This document shows positions 29,201 to 37,923 of a stretch of 38,879 nt of DNA, in pieces. The position numbers and the translations under genes were made by a program. How positions within the stretch are numbered: the first letter of the stretch is position 1; each line of letters begins with the position of its first letter. Source of the stretch: SAR202 cluster bacterium (GTDB lineage Bacteria > Chloroflexota > Dehalococcoidia > Lucifugimonadales > UBA2962). The DNA is taken from contig JAKUTS010000012.1 in the NCBI GenBank assembly GCA_022447925.1, forward strand, positions 1 to 38,879, written 5' to 3'. The notes under the pieces were generated by a model that saw only the letters and a list, made by a program, of their open reading frames with translations, searched no databases and was not told where the DNA came from.

Positions 29201-30636
29201 GTTTGCAAATTGAACATGGGTGGTAAGGTGGGCCAAGGATAAGCTTGCTCGAACCCATAACATAATTGCAAGATTCGCAATTCCTCTAATCGTCTGCCAA
29301 TCACCTGTAGGCCAATTGGCAGCCCATCTTTGTCAAAGCCACAAGGTATGTTTGCTCCTGGCAAGCCGGCTGCGTTTATCGGGAATGTGAAAGGGCTGTG
29401 AGCAGGAAAGCCCCATAAATCGTTTGCAAGGTCATCCCTGACTCCTATTTTCGGCCTGCCAGCCACGAATGCTGTATTGGGCATGGTCGGCGATACAAGC
29501 AAATCATATTTACTAAATAATGCTTCTAAACGAGCTATAATCTGATCGCGTACGCCTAAAGCTATTGCATAGTCTTTGCCAGTAATCTTGCTGCCATAAT
29601 CGTAAACGTTAAAAGCCTCCCGTGCTAATTCGGAAGTTCTTTTTTCAAACTTTTTATCTAAACTGGCATACCAGTTGGCGCTTATTAATGGCCAATATCC
29701 ATAGAAAGCATCGGATAGGTCTAGGATCACTTGCTCGACTTTACATCCTAGCGAATCCAAATTATTAACAGCCGCTTCTACACTCTCATGGACCTCTTTG
29801 TTTACATTCGCATATCCATAATCAGGGCTGTACGCAATTTTTAGTTGAGACAGGTCAGCCTCTAGCATCGCTGGATATTGTGGGACAGAGGCACGGACGC
29901 TGTCAGGGTCTCGCAAATCAAACCCCGCTAAAATTTCTAGCAAAATCGCTGCATCTTCTACTGTGCGTGCAATCGGCCCCGGTTGGCTAATTGGGTTGGT
30001 AATATAATTTTCACTTGCGCCAGAGTAACGCGGAACGCGCCCTAATGTTGGCCTTATGCCGAACATGCCACAAAAACTACTAGGAGCCCGTATAGAACCT
30101 CCACCGTCAGTGCCGCTCGCTATTGAACAAAGCCCGGCAGCGACAGCGGATGCTGATCCTCCACTTGAACCTCCCGATGTTCTGGAGGTGTCCCACGGAT
30201 TCCTAGTGTGGTCACCCAGTCTGTTTTCAGAATGAATCATCAAGCCCCAATCAGGCATGTTTGTTTTTCCGATAATTATTCCGCCTGCAGCCTTGATTCT
30301 TTCAACAACAACAGAATCCTCTTTGGGAATATGGCCCTTCATCCAAGTAGATCCGTGGGTTGTTTCTATTCCTTTTGTAACTTCGTTATCTTTAACCCCA
30401 AATGGAATCCCATAAAGCGGGCCAACGGCCTCACCGCTGGCAATACAAGATTCCATTTGCTTTGCCTTGGTTATTGCATCCTCAATATTCATTGCTAGAA
30501 ACGCATTCAGTGCCGGATTAAATTTTTCTATCCTATCTAGGTACAGGTTTAATAGCTCGACAGGAGAAATCGTTTGGGTATGCAGAAGTCGGGCGTGTTC
30601 TGCGGCAGGTTTAAATGGCAGATCAAAGTCATTCAT
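29197..30636 (-). CDS. Amidase signature family hydrolase (copy 2)
   Basis: A 479-residue amidase with Lys82 (PFGVKDNEV), the cis-Ser in GGSSGGS (155-161) and nucleophile Ser181 in DGGGSIRAP. It is homologous to the amidase at 26.7 kb but clearly diverged, so this is not a recent duplication. Family members cleave amide bonds of small molecules; the substrate cannot be read here. It converges on the phosphotriesterase-family gene with a 4-bp overlap of coding ends, and is divergent from the SDR at 30.8 kb across a 121-bp gap that must hold both promoters. Confidence 0.9.
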   Translation of the reverse strand: MNDFDLPFKPAAEHARLLHTQTISPVELLNLYLDRIEKFNPALNAFLAMNIEDAITKAKQMESCIASGEAVGPLYGIPFGVKDNEVTKGIETTHGSTWMKGHIPKEDSVVVERIKAAGGIIIGKTNMPDWGLMIHSENRLGDHTRNPWDTSRTSGGSSGGSASAVAAGLCSIASGTDGGGSIRAPSSFCGMFGIRPTLGRVPRYSGASENYITNPISQPGPIARTVEDAAILLEILAGFDLRDPDSVRASVPQYPAMLEADLSQLKIAYSPDYGYANVNKEVHESVEAAVNNLDSLGCKVEQVILDLSDAFYGYWPLISANWYASLDKKFEKRTSELAREAFNVYDYGSKITGKDYAIALGVRDQIIARLEALFSKYDLLVSPTMPNTAFVAGRPKIGVRDDLANDLWGFPAHSPFTFPINAAGLPGANIPCGFDKDGLPIGLQVIGRRLEELRILQLCYGFEQAYPWPTLPPMFNLQT

Positions 30637-30757
30637 AAGTAGATTATAGATGTAGATATTATATTAAACATCATATATTTGTTCGAAATGGCCAAAATGC
30701 CTAGAATACAAACCTGATTAAATTAAACAAGTTTTTGATACACATCAAGGTGAAACC

Positions 30758-31525
30758 ATGAATCTTAAAGGGAAAGTTAGCATCATTACTGGTGGAGGGA
30801 GCGGGATAGGCCGGGCCACAGCCATAGCCCTAGCCAACAAAGGGTCTAAAGTTTGCATAGTTGGTAGGACACCAAGCAAGCTAATTGATGTCCTGGCTGA
30901 GGTAAAACTTAACAAAGGAGAAGGCATAACAATTGAGGCAGATGTAACAAACTACCGATCGATTGAAAATGTTGTTAACAAGGTTAATGAAGAATGGGGA
31001 AGAATCGATATTTTAGTTAACAATGCTGGCGCGAACATAAAAAGCAGAGGTGTGCTTGAGACAACACCTGATGAAATGCAGAATTTGGTGGATATAAACC
31101 TTGTGGGAACTATGTTTGTTACAAAAGCCGTGCTTCCAACAATGGTTTCGCAAAACTTAGGAACGATAATTAACGTTTCATCTAATTCGGCAATCTGGCC
31201 TAGTTTAATGGGCGGTGTTGCTTATAGTGCCGCCAAAGCAGGGGTTAATAATTTCACAGAATTTCTGAATGATGAACTACAACTTACTTTGGTTAGGGCC
31301 TGTTCTATTAGTCCGGGAGAAGTTGTAACCCCAATTTTAGAAAATAGGCCGATTAAACCAGATAAGGCTGGGATGGACAAAATGTGCCAGCCAGAAGATA
31401 TAGCTGAGACAATTTTACTTGTGGCCAGCCAGCCAGCCAGAACCATGGTTACGGATATAGTTGTCACTCCAACATTAACGAGAGATGCATCATTGGAGCT
31501 CATTAAGCGGCCCGGGCAAAAATGA
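30758..31525 (+). CDS. Short-chain dehydrogenase/reductase (SDR)
   Basis: A 255-residue classical SDR: TGGGSGIG at 10-17 binds NAD(P), NNAG follows, and the catalytic Tyr156-x3-Lys160 is in YSAAKAG with Ser in NVSSNS. SPGEVVTP takes the place of the usual PG motif. AAGGTGA lies 4 bp before the ATG. It sits between a second amidase (divergent) and an MFS transporter (convergent, 2-bp gap). The substrate is unknown, but the setting of amidases, a metal hydrolase and a transporter suggests catabolism of organic compounds (inference). Confidence 0.9.
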   Translation: MNLKGKVSIITGGGSGIGRATAIALANKGSKVCIVGRTPSKLIDVLAEVKLNKGEGITIEADVTNYRSIENVVNKVNEEWGRIDILVNNAGANIKSRGVLETTPDEMQNLVDINLVGTMFVTKAVLPTMVSQNLGTIINVSSNSAIWPSLMGGVAYSAAKAGVNNFTEFLNDELQLTLVRACSISPGEVVTPILENRPIKPDKAGMDKMCQPEDIAETILLVASQPARTMVTDIVVTPTLTRDASLELIKRPGQK

Positions 31526-31527
31526 CC

Positions 31528-32760
31528 CTAATATCTTCGGCCTCGGGGAACCTGGGTTAAGAGTAAAACACCTATAGCAATTCCGATCGAAGCAGCAAGG
31601 ATTATCGGCTTGTAAGTTCCTGCAAAATCGTAACTAAGTCCGCCCATAATGGGACCTGCCCCAAAACTGATGACACCCGTTAGGCCTAGCAGCCCAGAGA
31701 TGGCCCCATAATTTCTCAGGCCGAAAAGATCCTGTATTATCATTGTGTAGAGAGGGCCAAAGGCGCCCATGCCAAGCCCAAACACTGCTACTGCTATCCA
31801 CATTAATGGTCCTGCAATTGGATTGTACATAAGCATAACCCCCACTATTGTTACAGAGAAACTACACATTAATGCATTTCTTCCAGTAATTTTTTCGCCA
31901 ATAGCCCCCCAAAAAACCTTACTAAGCATTCCAAATGTTGATAGCACAACAAGGCCGGTAGCAGCAGTTAGAAGAGATATACCTGAATTTGTATAATTAT
32001 CTATAACGTGAGGCAAAACCATGGAAAAAGCTAGAGAGCCAATGGGAGTGATGATTGCTATCAGATAGAAAGCCTTGGTTTTTATAGCCTCATGTAGCGT
32101 CATTCCTGGAAGTATTAGTGCAGGCTCAACTCGTGAATTGGCACTTTCTCGACTCCTCGTGGAGCCAACTTTGTTTTCGGACACAAATTTAAGCGTATAG
32201 AGCCATACAACTGCAAACATAATTGCTATTCCATAGTACGCAATTTGCCAAGAAAAACTAATCAGTAACGCTCCGATAACGGGAGGTAATACTAAGCCTC
32301 CAAAATTATTACCCATCATAGTCAGGCCTAGAACCCTACCCTTATTGTTTTTGAACCATACCGCCACTAAACGCCCCGCAGGCAACATTACGGTGCCGTT
32401 CATAGCCATAAATTGGAGAAAGCTTATTGCGTACAGATGCCACAACTCAGTCATAAATGGCCTTAACACAAAACTAGACCCCATTAATGCAACCGAACAT
32501 AGCATCACAGGCTTAGCACCGTATTTATCTAAAAATCGACCTAAAATTGGGGCTGTAATTATTCCAACTGCAGCGAAAGATAAAGAAGCACTGACTTCAG
32601 TTCGTGACCAACCAAAAGTCTGGCCAAGGGGGTCGACAAAAAGACCATGGGTATATTGATATGAGCCCATGGCAACAGTAGCAACTAAAAATGGAGCCAG
32701 CATAATGGCCCAGACTTTTGGAGGAGCACTAAAACTTGAGGTCAAAACTTTCTTAAACAC
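31528..32760 (-). CDS. MFS transporter (monocarboxylate / oxalate-formate antiporter-like)
   Basis: A 410-residue carrier with about 12 hydrophobic segments. YQYTHGLFVDPLGQTFGWSR at the start and GRFLDKYGAKPVM after the second helix are typical of the monocarboxylate-porter and oxalate:formate antiporter branch; this branch often carries organic anions. The start is GTG at 32760. The upstream region, shared with the divergent unknown gene, has long inverted repeats. It is the intact MFS gene of the window, unlike the interrupted one at 12.6 kb. Confidence 0.87.
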   Translation of the reverse strand: MFKKVLTSSFSAPPKVWAIMLAPFLVATVAMGSYQYTHGLFVDPLGQTFGWSRTEVSASLSFAAVGIITAPILGRFLDKYGAKPVMLCSVALMGSSFVLRPFMTELWHLYAISFLQFMAMNGTVMLPAGRLVAVWFKNNKGRVLGLTMMGNNFGGLVLPPVIGALLISFSWQIAYYGIAIMFAVVWLYTLKFVSENKVGSTRSRESANSRVEPALILPGMTLHEAIKTKAFYLIAIITPIGSLAFSMVLPHVIDNYTNSGISLLTAATGLVVLSTFGMLSKVFWGAIGEKITGRNALMCSFSVTIVGVMLMYNPIAGPLMWIAVAVFGLGMGAFGPLYTMIIQDLFGLRNYGAISGLLGLTGVISFGAGPIMGGLSYDFAGTYKPIILAASIGIAIGVLLLTQVPRGRRY

Positions 32761-32776
32761 GCCAATTATGCTAACA

Positions 32777-32903
32777 CCCTTATATATATGAATTACAGCC
32801 TAAAGTGTATAATGTATTAAATGATTGTATAATTCTTTAACGGAAATACGATGAACTCAGCGTTAATACACTAATAATCACGTAATTCATATATATATAA
32901 GGG
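32777..32903. repeat. Large imperfect inverted repeat between divergent genes
   Basis: A left arm of 20 bp (32777-32796, beginning CCCTTATATATATG) is repeated in inverse orientation as a right arm of 22 bp (32882-32903); they differ only by one AT step. A second pair of 8-bp arms, TGTATTAA/TTAATACA, is nested at 32813-32820 and 32863-32870. The right arm ends in AAGGG, which lies 6 bp before the ATG at 32910 and may double as its ribosome-binding site. A symmetric operator, duplicated promoter or small terminal-inverted-repeat element are all possible. Confidence 0.75.
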
Positions 32904-32909
32904 TTGCAA

Positions 32910-33785
32910 ATGTTAGAAACAAAATCTGATAAAGCCAGAAGGCCTAGCCCGTATGAACAGGGCATGACTTCAGAAGAGAGGGGTGTGGTTTACGGATGTT
33001 TTAATGAAGGGCTTAAAGTAAATGAGATTCAGGCTGTGTGGAGTTGGCTTATAAGCCGGGGTCCGCTGAGTAATCGGCAACTTTACCTTTATCGTGAACG
33101 TTGGGTTAGTGCAGGACGTAAAAATGAAATTGATGAGACGGTAGTTTGGAGCGACAGGCAGGCTTTTGCTCGCTGGCATATTCAGTCAGGTCACTTACAT
33201 ATGCTCAATGACATTGATAATTGGCTTGCGGATTCCTTTATGGGCTTTCTGCCCCGCCCGACTTATCGGTATCTATATTGGTGTTCATATGTTTTGAGCG
33301 TGGCGCCAGAATTGAAGGACGAATTGGATGTCTTCCTGTTCGGCACCCAGTTATATTTGAGAGATATAGCTTACTCTTACTCGCAAAGCGCGTCAGAATT
33401 TACGGATCTGGAGCAGCTTTTGTCATACCGCCCCTGGAGATCAGGGCAAAAGCAAGAGAGGTATCAAGCCGCACAAATTAGGGGTGACGTTTCTCGACTA
33501 AAAGAGGTAGCGCCGGTTTTAACATCAAGATACCGAGAATCATCAAGCAGTTCTGCAGGCGTAGTAAATACCCCTCGCTCTATACAAACAGCCGTATATG
33601 AACATCAAATTTCGGTACCTATTGGGCGCCAAATGCTATTTTTGGGAATGGTGCAAAATATGTGTTTGGATAGCGGGTTTGATCTTCCATCCGTTAAGGT
33701 CAAAAACCTGAAGTCTAAGGGTATTAATCCTATAGAAATAAATTTTTCTGAGGAATCCGGTTCAATCGTAAGAATTCGATATTAA
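32910..33785 (+). CDS. Protein of unknown function, possible N-terminal helix-turn-helix
   Basis: A 291-residue soluble protein I do not recognise. Residues of about 17-70 (TSEERGVVYGCFNEGLKVNEI and on through SNRQLYLYRERW) look like a helix-turn-helix of the kind found at recombinase and transposase N-termini, but no catalytic domain follows. The middle is aromatic-rich (PRPTYRYLYWCSYVLS), then comes a serine-rich stretch RESSSSSAG, and the last 80 residues look globular. No signal peptide or membrane helix is seen. ATG 32910 is preferred over TTG 32904 because AAGGG lies 6 bp before it. Divergence from the MFS gene across a symmetric region makes a local regulator possible, but this is a guess. 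The gene seems a little GC-richer than its neighbours. Confidence 0.7.
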   Translation: MLETKSDKARRPSPYEQGMTSEERGVVYGCFNEGLKVNEIQAVWSWLISRGPLSNRQLYLYRERWVSAGRKNEIDETVVWSDRQAFARWHIQSGHLHMLNDIDNWLADSFMGFLPRPTYRYLYWCSYVLSVAPELKDELDVFLFGTQLYLRDIAYSYSQSASEFTDLEQLLSYRPWRSGQKQERYQAAQIRGDVSRLKEVAPVLTSRYRESSSSSAGVVNTPRSIQTAVYEHQISVPIGRQMLFLGMVQNMCLDSGFDLPSVKVKNLKSKGINPIEINFSEESGSIVRIRY

Positions 33786-33815
33786 AAGCGGGAACAAACA
33801 AAAAAACAAAATGGA

Positions 33816-34388
33816 TTAATGATCGCTGGCAATTTTGGCAAATATTGTTTTGCGATACCATTCCAGCTCTTTAATACTTTCACGAATGTCATCGAGGGCC
33901 AAATGCTTTTTTGGCTTCGTGGGAAATCTAGCATCTTTAGGGTACCAACGTTTTGCCAGCTCTTTGATTGTAGAAATATCAATTATTCGATAATGAAAAT
34001 ATGAGTCAAGCTTTGGCATTTCAATGCGTAGAAAACGCCGGTCTTGATGCACAGAATTTCCGCATAAAGGGGAGGCACCTTCAGGAACCCAATCACTGAG
34101 GAATTTTAAAGTTTCTATCTCTGCCTCTTTAACTCCAATGTCAGATTCGTTTACTCGACTTAGTAAACCAGAGGAGGTGTGGGTTTTAAGGCTCCATTCC
34201 TCAATTTTTGCGAGCTCAGCCTGCGTGCGGTTTATTGCAATAACCGGGCCTTCAGCAAGAATATTAAGGTTTGAGTCGGTAACAATAGTAGCCATTTCAA
34301 CAATGACATGTTGTCTAGGATCAAGACCTGTCATTTCTAGATCAATCCAAACAAGGTTATTTGATGCAGATTTAATTTTAAGATTCAT
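33816..34388 (-). CDS. orn: Oligoribonuclease
   Basis: A 190-residue DEDDh exonuclease that degrades 2-5 nt RNA fragments and pGpG left from RNA and cyclic-di-GMP turnover. Motif ExoI is [10 protein letters not shown] (Asp16, Glu18), ExoII lies in [12 protein letters not shown], and ExoIII in [14 protein letters not shown], with its conserved His and Asp. Length and order fit Orn closely. It is convergent with the unknown gene (30-bp gap) and follows the small gene at 34.4-34.8 kb on the same strand with 46 bp between. Confidence 0.95.
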   Translation of the reverse strand: MNLKIKSASNNLVWIDLEMTGLDPRQHVIVEMATIVTDSNLNILAEGPVIAINRTQAELAKIEEWSLKTHTSSGLLSRVNESDIGVKEAEIETLKFLSDWVPEGASPLCGNSVHQDRRFLRIEMPKLDSYFHYRIIDISTIKELAKRWYPKDARFPTKPKKHLALDDIRESIKELEWYRKTIFAKIASDH

Positions 34389-34434
34389 TAATAAACACCT
34401 GTGTAACTGTTTGCATAGAACGATTAGGTTTGTT

Positions 34435-34809
34435 TTATTTGGTTCGCACCAAACTAAATCCGACCTCTCCGACTACTTTATGTTTGTTTGCCCTAGCAAT
34501 AATTACTCCCGCAACCGTGTTGTCTGCTCGTGCAATATTTGTTTTCCATTGTAGGTCAACGCCTTCTAGAGGTAGGCCCGAGGTAATAAAGTGAAGCTCA
34601 TCATATTTCAACAGATTCCTGACTGTGATAGCGGCAATCTGGAAGCTCAAGTTTTCAATTTCTGGGTCGGAAAAACTTAACCCAACTGATTTATTATCAA
34701 GGCCAACCCTTAAATTAACTGCTGTTTCTTCAGTAGTGCCTGGAATTCTTAAATTACCCCTGAATACAGACTCGGTACCTTTTGATCTCTTGTTAGTCGC
34801 TTTTTTCAT
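34435..34809 (-). CDS. Small protein of unknown function upstream of orn
   Basis: A 124-residue protein without a family I recognise. The first 12 residues are strongly basic ([10 protein letters not shown]), and the rest alternates in a way that suggests mostly beta strands ([33 protein letters not shown]). No signal peptide or membrane segment is seen. GGAGATG lies 6 bp before the ATG, so it is a properly expressed gene. It is divergent from recN across a short gap and probably cotranscribed with orn. A nucleic-acid-binding role would suit the basic tail but is not shown. Confidence 0.7.
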   Translation of the reverse strand: MKKATNKRSKGTESVFRGNLRIPGTTEETAVNLRVGLDNKSVGLSFSDPEIENLSFQIAAITVRNLLKYDELHFITSGLPLEGVDLQWKTNIARADNTVAGVIIARANKHKVVGEVGFSLVRTK

Positions 34810-34901
34810 GAAAACATCTCCAGATTTCCTTATATGATAAAAAGTTTTCGTTATATAGGGTACCCCAAAACAGGTTGCTTAATGTTATGGTTCAATACTT
34901 A

Positions 34902-36620
34902 ATGCTGAAATTTTTATCCATATCCAATTTCGCTATTATCGATAGCCTTGAGTTAGAAATAGGCTCAGGACTTAATGTTTTTACCGGCGAAACCGGCGCA
35001 GGAAAGTCTATCATCGTCGATGCATTAAGTTTAGTTCTTGGAAGAAAAACTGATAGATCAGCCATTAAACAAGGGTCAAATGAAGCCGTAATACAAGCAG
35101 TATTTGAAGTGACCGATTTCCAAAAGCAAAAAATAAACACATTGCTTGATACCAAGCCGGGCAATGAAATTGTTTTGTCGAGATCAGTCACTGATCGCAG
35201 ATCGGTGTGCCGGGTTGATGGGATGATAATTAGTTTAAGCACATTGCGAAATATTGGGTCAATAGTTTGTGAAGTACATGGTCAGGGACAGCAAACTTAT
35301 TTAGTTAATAGTGATCACCAGCTGTCGATTATTGATGAATATGGACAACTTCAAAAATCGAGGAAGCAATTTTCCGCGAAGTTTGAAAAATTCAAGGCGC
35401 TTCAAGCAAGAATCAAACAAAGCGAACAACAGCGCTTGCAAACACAGGAGCGCAGGGAATTACTCCGGTTTCAAATTGACGAAATTGATTCCTGCCAAAT
35501 TGAGCCCAATGAGGAAGCTGTTTTAAAAGAAGCTATAGACCGTTTGTCGAATGCTAGTCAGTTAAAATCTTCGGCCACTGAAGCAATACAAATTTTTTCA
35601 GGCGATGAAAATGATAATCGCTGGTCTGTCGAGAACCTTATGAGAGAAGCAGGGGCATTTTTAGGTCAGTTAAAAAGCATGGACCCGTCTACCGGCCATT
35701 TTAATGATTTAGCAAACGAAACGCTTTTCAACATAGAAGATATTGTTCGCAGATTGCGTGATTATGCAAGCTTGATCGAAGTAAACCCGGAAGAATTGCA
35801 AAGATTAGAGACAAGACTGGTTATGCTGAATGACATAAAAAGAAAATATGGACAATCTTTAAAAGACGTTCTCGATTATAGAGATAAGGGTGCATTGCAA
35901 TTGGAGGAGCTGGATACAGCCGGAGAGAAAATACAAGATTTAATGGCAATAGCGATTGAGCAGGAAAATGAACTTAGCAGCGCAGCATTAAAGTTATCTG
36001 TTAAACGAAAGCAGCTTGCTAAGCTTTTAGAAAATAAAGTAGAGACATATCTACACGGAGCCGGAATGGAAAATGCCAAATTTGAAGTAATAATTACCAA
36101 TAGAAAAGACGAAGACGGCCTGCCTATCGCATTCAAAGAAGCTACTGACACATACGCAATCGGTCCAGACGGCATAGATGAAGTCGAAATGTGTTTCTCC
36201 GCGAACAAAAATCAATCCCCTTTGCCTCTAAATCAAGCTGCTTCCGGAGGCGAGTTATCGAGAATAATGCTGTCGATTTTTGTAACCGTTAACAGCAGCG
36301 AAACCAAATCCACCTTGGTTTTTGATGAAATAGACTCTGGAGTCGGCGGAAGGACTGGAACGATGCTGGGGCAAAAACTCAAAGATTTATCACAAAACCG
36401 GCAAGTCATATGTGTTACACATTTACCTCAGTTAGCCAGCTTTGCTAATAACCACTGGGCGATATCAAAAAACGAGTCTAACGGGAAGACCTTAGTGTCT
36501 GCTCGACTTTTAAGAGAACGAGAGATTGTCAATGAGCTAGGCCTAATGATTGCATCAGGCGATAAAACCTCTGATGTTGCAGCACAGGCAATGATTGATC
36601 AAGCTAGAACTCAGGCATAG
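34902..36620 (+). CDS. recN: DNA repair protein RecN
   Basis: A 572-residue SMC-like protein that acts early in double-strand break repair. The N-terminus MLKFLSISNFAIIDSLELE is the family signature and fixes ATG 34902 as the probable start (ATG 34887 and TTG 34875 are upstream options). Walker A is GETGAGKS at 29-36, a coiled coil with EVHGQGQQ before it fills the middle, and the ABC signature AASGGELSR plus Walker B LVFDEIDSGVGG (about 470-481) are near the C-terminus. With sbcC and uvrA it makes three DNA-repair ATPases in the window. Confidence 0.95.
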   Translation: MLKFLSISNFAIIDSLELEIGSGLNVFTGETGAGKSIIVDALSLVLGRKTDRSAIKQGSNEAVIQAVFEVTDFQKQKINTLLDTKPGNEIVLSRSVTDRRSVCRVDGMIISLSTLRNIGSIVCEVHGQGQQTYLVNSDHQLSIIDEYGQLQKSRKQFSAKFEKFKALQARIKQSEQQRLQTQERRELLRFQIDEIDSCQIEPNEEAVLKEAIDRLSNASQLKSSATEAIQIFSGDENDNRWSVENLMREAGAFLGQLKSMDPSTGHFNDLANETLFNIEDIVRRLRDYASLIEVNPEELQRLETRLVMLNDIKRKYGQSLKDVLDYRDKGALQLEELDTAGEKIQDLMAIAIEQENELSSAALKLSVKRKQLAKLLENKVETYLHGAGMENAKFEVIITNRKDEDGLPIAFKEATDTYAIGPDGIDEVEMCFSANKNQSPLPLNQAASGGELSRIMLSIFVTVNSSETKSTLVFDEIDSGVGGRTGTMLGQKLKDLSQNRQVICVTHLPQLASFANNHWAISKNESNGKTLVSARLLREREIVNELGLMIASGDKTSDVAAQAMIDQARTQA

Positions 36621-36641
36621 TAAAAAATACCACCCTTCGCC

Positions 36642-36691
36642 TTAACTAGATTATAAATTAAAATTAATCCAAATTTAACAAATCGTTAACC
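36642..36691 (+). promoter_or_regulatory. Pho box: five TTAACA-like hexamers at exact 11-bp spacing
   Basis: TTAACT (36642), ATAAAT (36653), TTAATC (36664), TTAACA (36675) and TTAACC (36686) follow each other at 11-bp steps. Direct repeats of TTAACA-like hexamers every 11 bp are the known binding pattern of PhoP/PhoB response regulators. A -10-like CATAGT lies at 36706-36711, the right place for an activated promoter. The target is pstS, whose leader would be about 100 nt. Confidence 0.7.
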
Positions 36692-36819
36692 AGCTCAGTC
36701 CAATCTCATAGTACTTTTTACTTAATGGTTTTTGTGATTGACTGCGTGTTAGTTGCTGCGAAACTTGAAAGTTTTTCAAAGAAAATAATTGAGAAGGTTA
36801 AATTTAAGGAGATGGAAGA

Positions 36820-37767
36820 ATGAGAAGGTCTGTATTACCATCAATGATTCTTTCGGTTTTGATTGCTATTTTTTCTACAGCTTGTTCCTCGGAACCTCAG
36901 GTGATTGGAGAGAAAGAGGGCGAAGGCTTAGCAGGCCTAACCGGAATGATTGAAATTGACGGATCGTCCACAGTTTACCCTGTTACAGAAGCTGTAGCAG
37001 AAGAGTTCCGCAAGGAGTATCCGAAAGTACAAGTTAACGTAGGCGTGTCTGGCACAGGTGGAGGCTTTAAGCGCTTCAGTACAGGAGAAACAGATATTTC
37101 CAATGCATCACGTGAAATAAAACCTCAAGAGTCTGCTATAGCCACAGAAAACAATGTCGAATTCCATGAATTACTGGTAGGTCTAGACGGCCTATCTGTT
37201 GTAGTTAACAAGGCTAATGACTGGGCTACTTGCATGACTGTAGAAGAGCTGAAAATGCTTTGGAATACTGGAAGCACTATATCCAACTGGTCTGAAATTC
37301 GCCCAGAATGGCCTGATCAAAAGATCAATCTTTACGGCCCGGGCACTGACTCGGGAACATTTGATTTCTTCACTCATGAAATCAATGGCGAAGCCCAAGT
37401 CAGCAGGTCTGACTTCACGATGTCCGAAGATGACAATGTGCTTGTTATAGGCGTGAGCGGAGATAAAGGCGCATTAGGATACTTTGGATACGCGTACTAC
37501 TTAGAGAACAAGGACGAGATAAACGTCGTATCTATAGACGGTGGTGATGGCTGTGTCGTACCAAATAACGAGACAATTGAAAATGGTGAATATAAGCCAC
37601 TGGCTCGACCTATGTATATCTATGTTAATAAAGCAAGTTTAACTAGGCCAGAAGTAAAGTCATTTGTTGAGTACTATTTGGTGAACGCCGCGGAGCTCGT
37701 GACAGAAGTCGGTTACGTGAAGCTCGCAGATGAGGGATACCAAGCTGGCTTAGCTGCAATTAGGTAA
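36820..37767 (+). CDS. pstS: Phosphate ABC transporter substrate-binding lipoprotein PstS
   Basis: A 315-residue periplasmic/surface phosphate-binding protein. The signal peptide ends in the lipobox STAC (Cys22). The mature part starts with the PBP-like motif [19 protein letters not shown], then [12 protein letters not shown] and the phosphate-loop Asn/Ser residues in [22 protein letters not shown] is the other binding loop. It captures phosphate for the PstCAB permease, whose genes are not in the window. GGAG lies 8 bp before the ATG. A Pho box upstream supports induction by phosphate shortage. Confidence 0.95.
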   Translation: MRRSVLPSMILSVLIAIFSTACSSEPQVIGEKEGEGLAGLTGMIEIDGSSTVYPVTEAVAEEFRKEYPKVQVNVGVSGTGGGFKRFSTGETDISNASREIKPQESAIATENNVEFHELLVGLDGLSVVVNKANDWATCMTVEELKMLWNTGSTISNWSEIRPEWPDQKINLYGPGTDSGTFDFFTHEINGEAQVSRSDFTMSEDDNVLVIGVSGDKGALGYFGYAYYLENKDEINVVSIDGGDGCVVPNNETIENGEYKPLARPMYIYVNKASLTRPEVKSFVEYYLVNAAELVTEVGYVKLADEGYQAGLAAIR

Positions 37768-37848
37768 GCTCAAATCACAGTTAGAAAACTTATTTAACTC
37801 TTTTAATACCAACCGGGTAATTATAAACAACCTCAAGATATTTATTTA

Positions 37849-37871
37849 ATTTGCACAATAAATAAGCAAAT
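37849..37871. promoter_or_regulatory. Dyad upstream of the His-rich repeat gene
   Basis: ATTTGC-N11-GCAAAT is a perfect 6-bp dyad 52 bp before the ATG, in an AT-rich gap (37768-37923). It could be an operator, but it is short and not matched to a known regulator. No Pho box was found in this gap and no clear terminator follows pstS. Confidence 0.3.
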
Positions 37872-37923
37872 CTTGTAAAATTAAAGTTAGCTAATCTGTT
37901 TTTGCCAAGATTAAACATAACTT

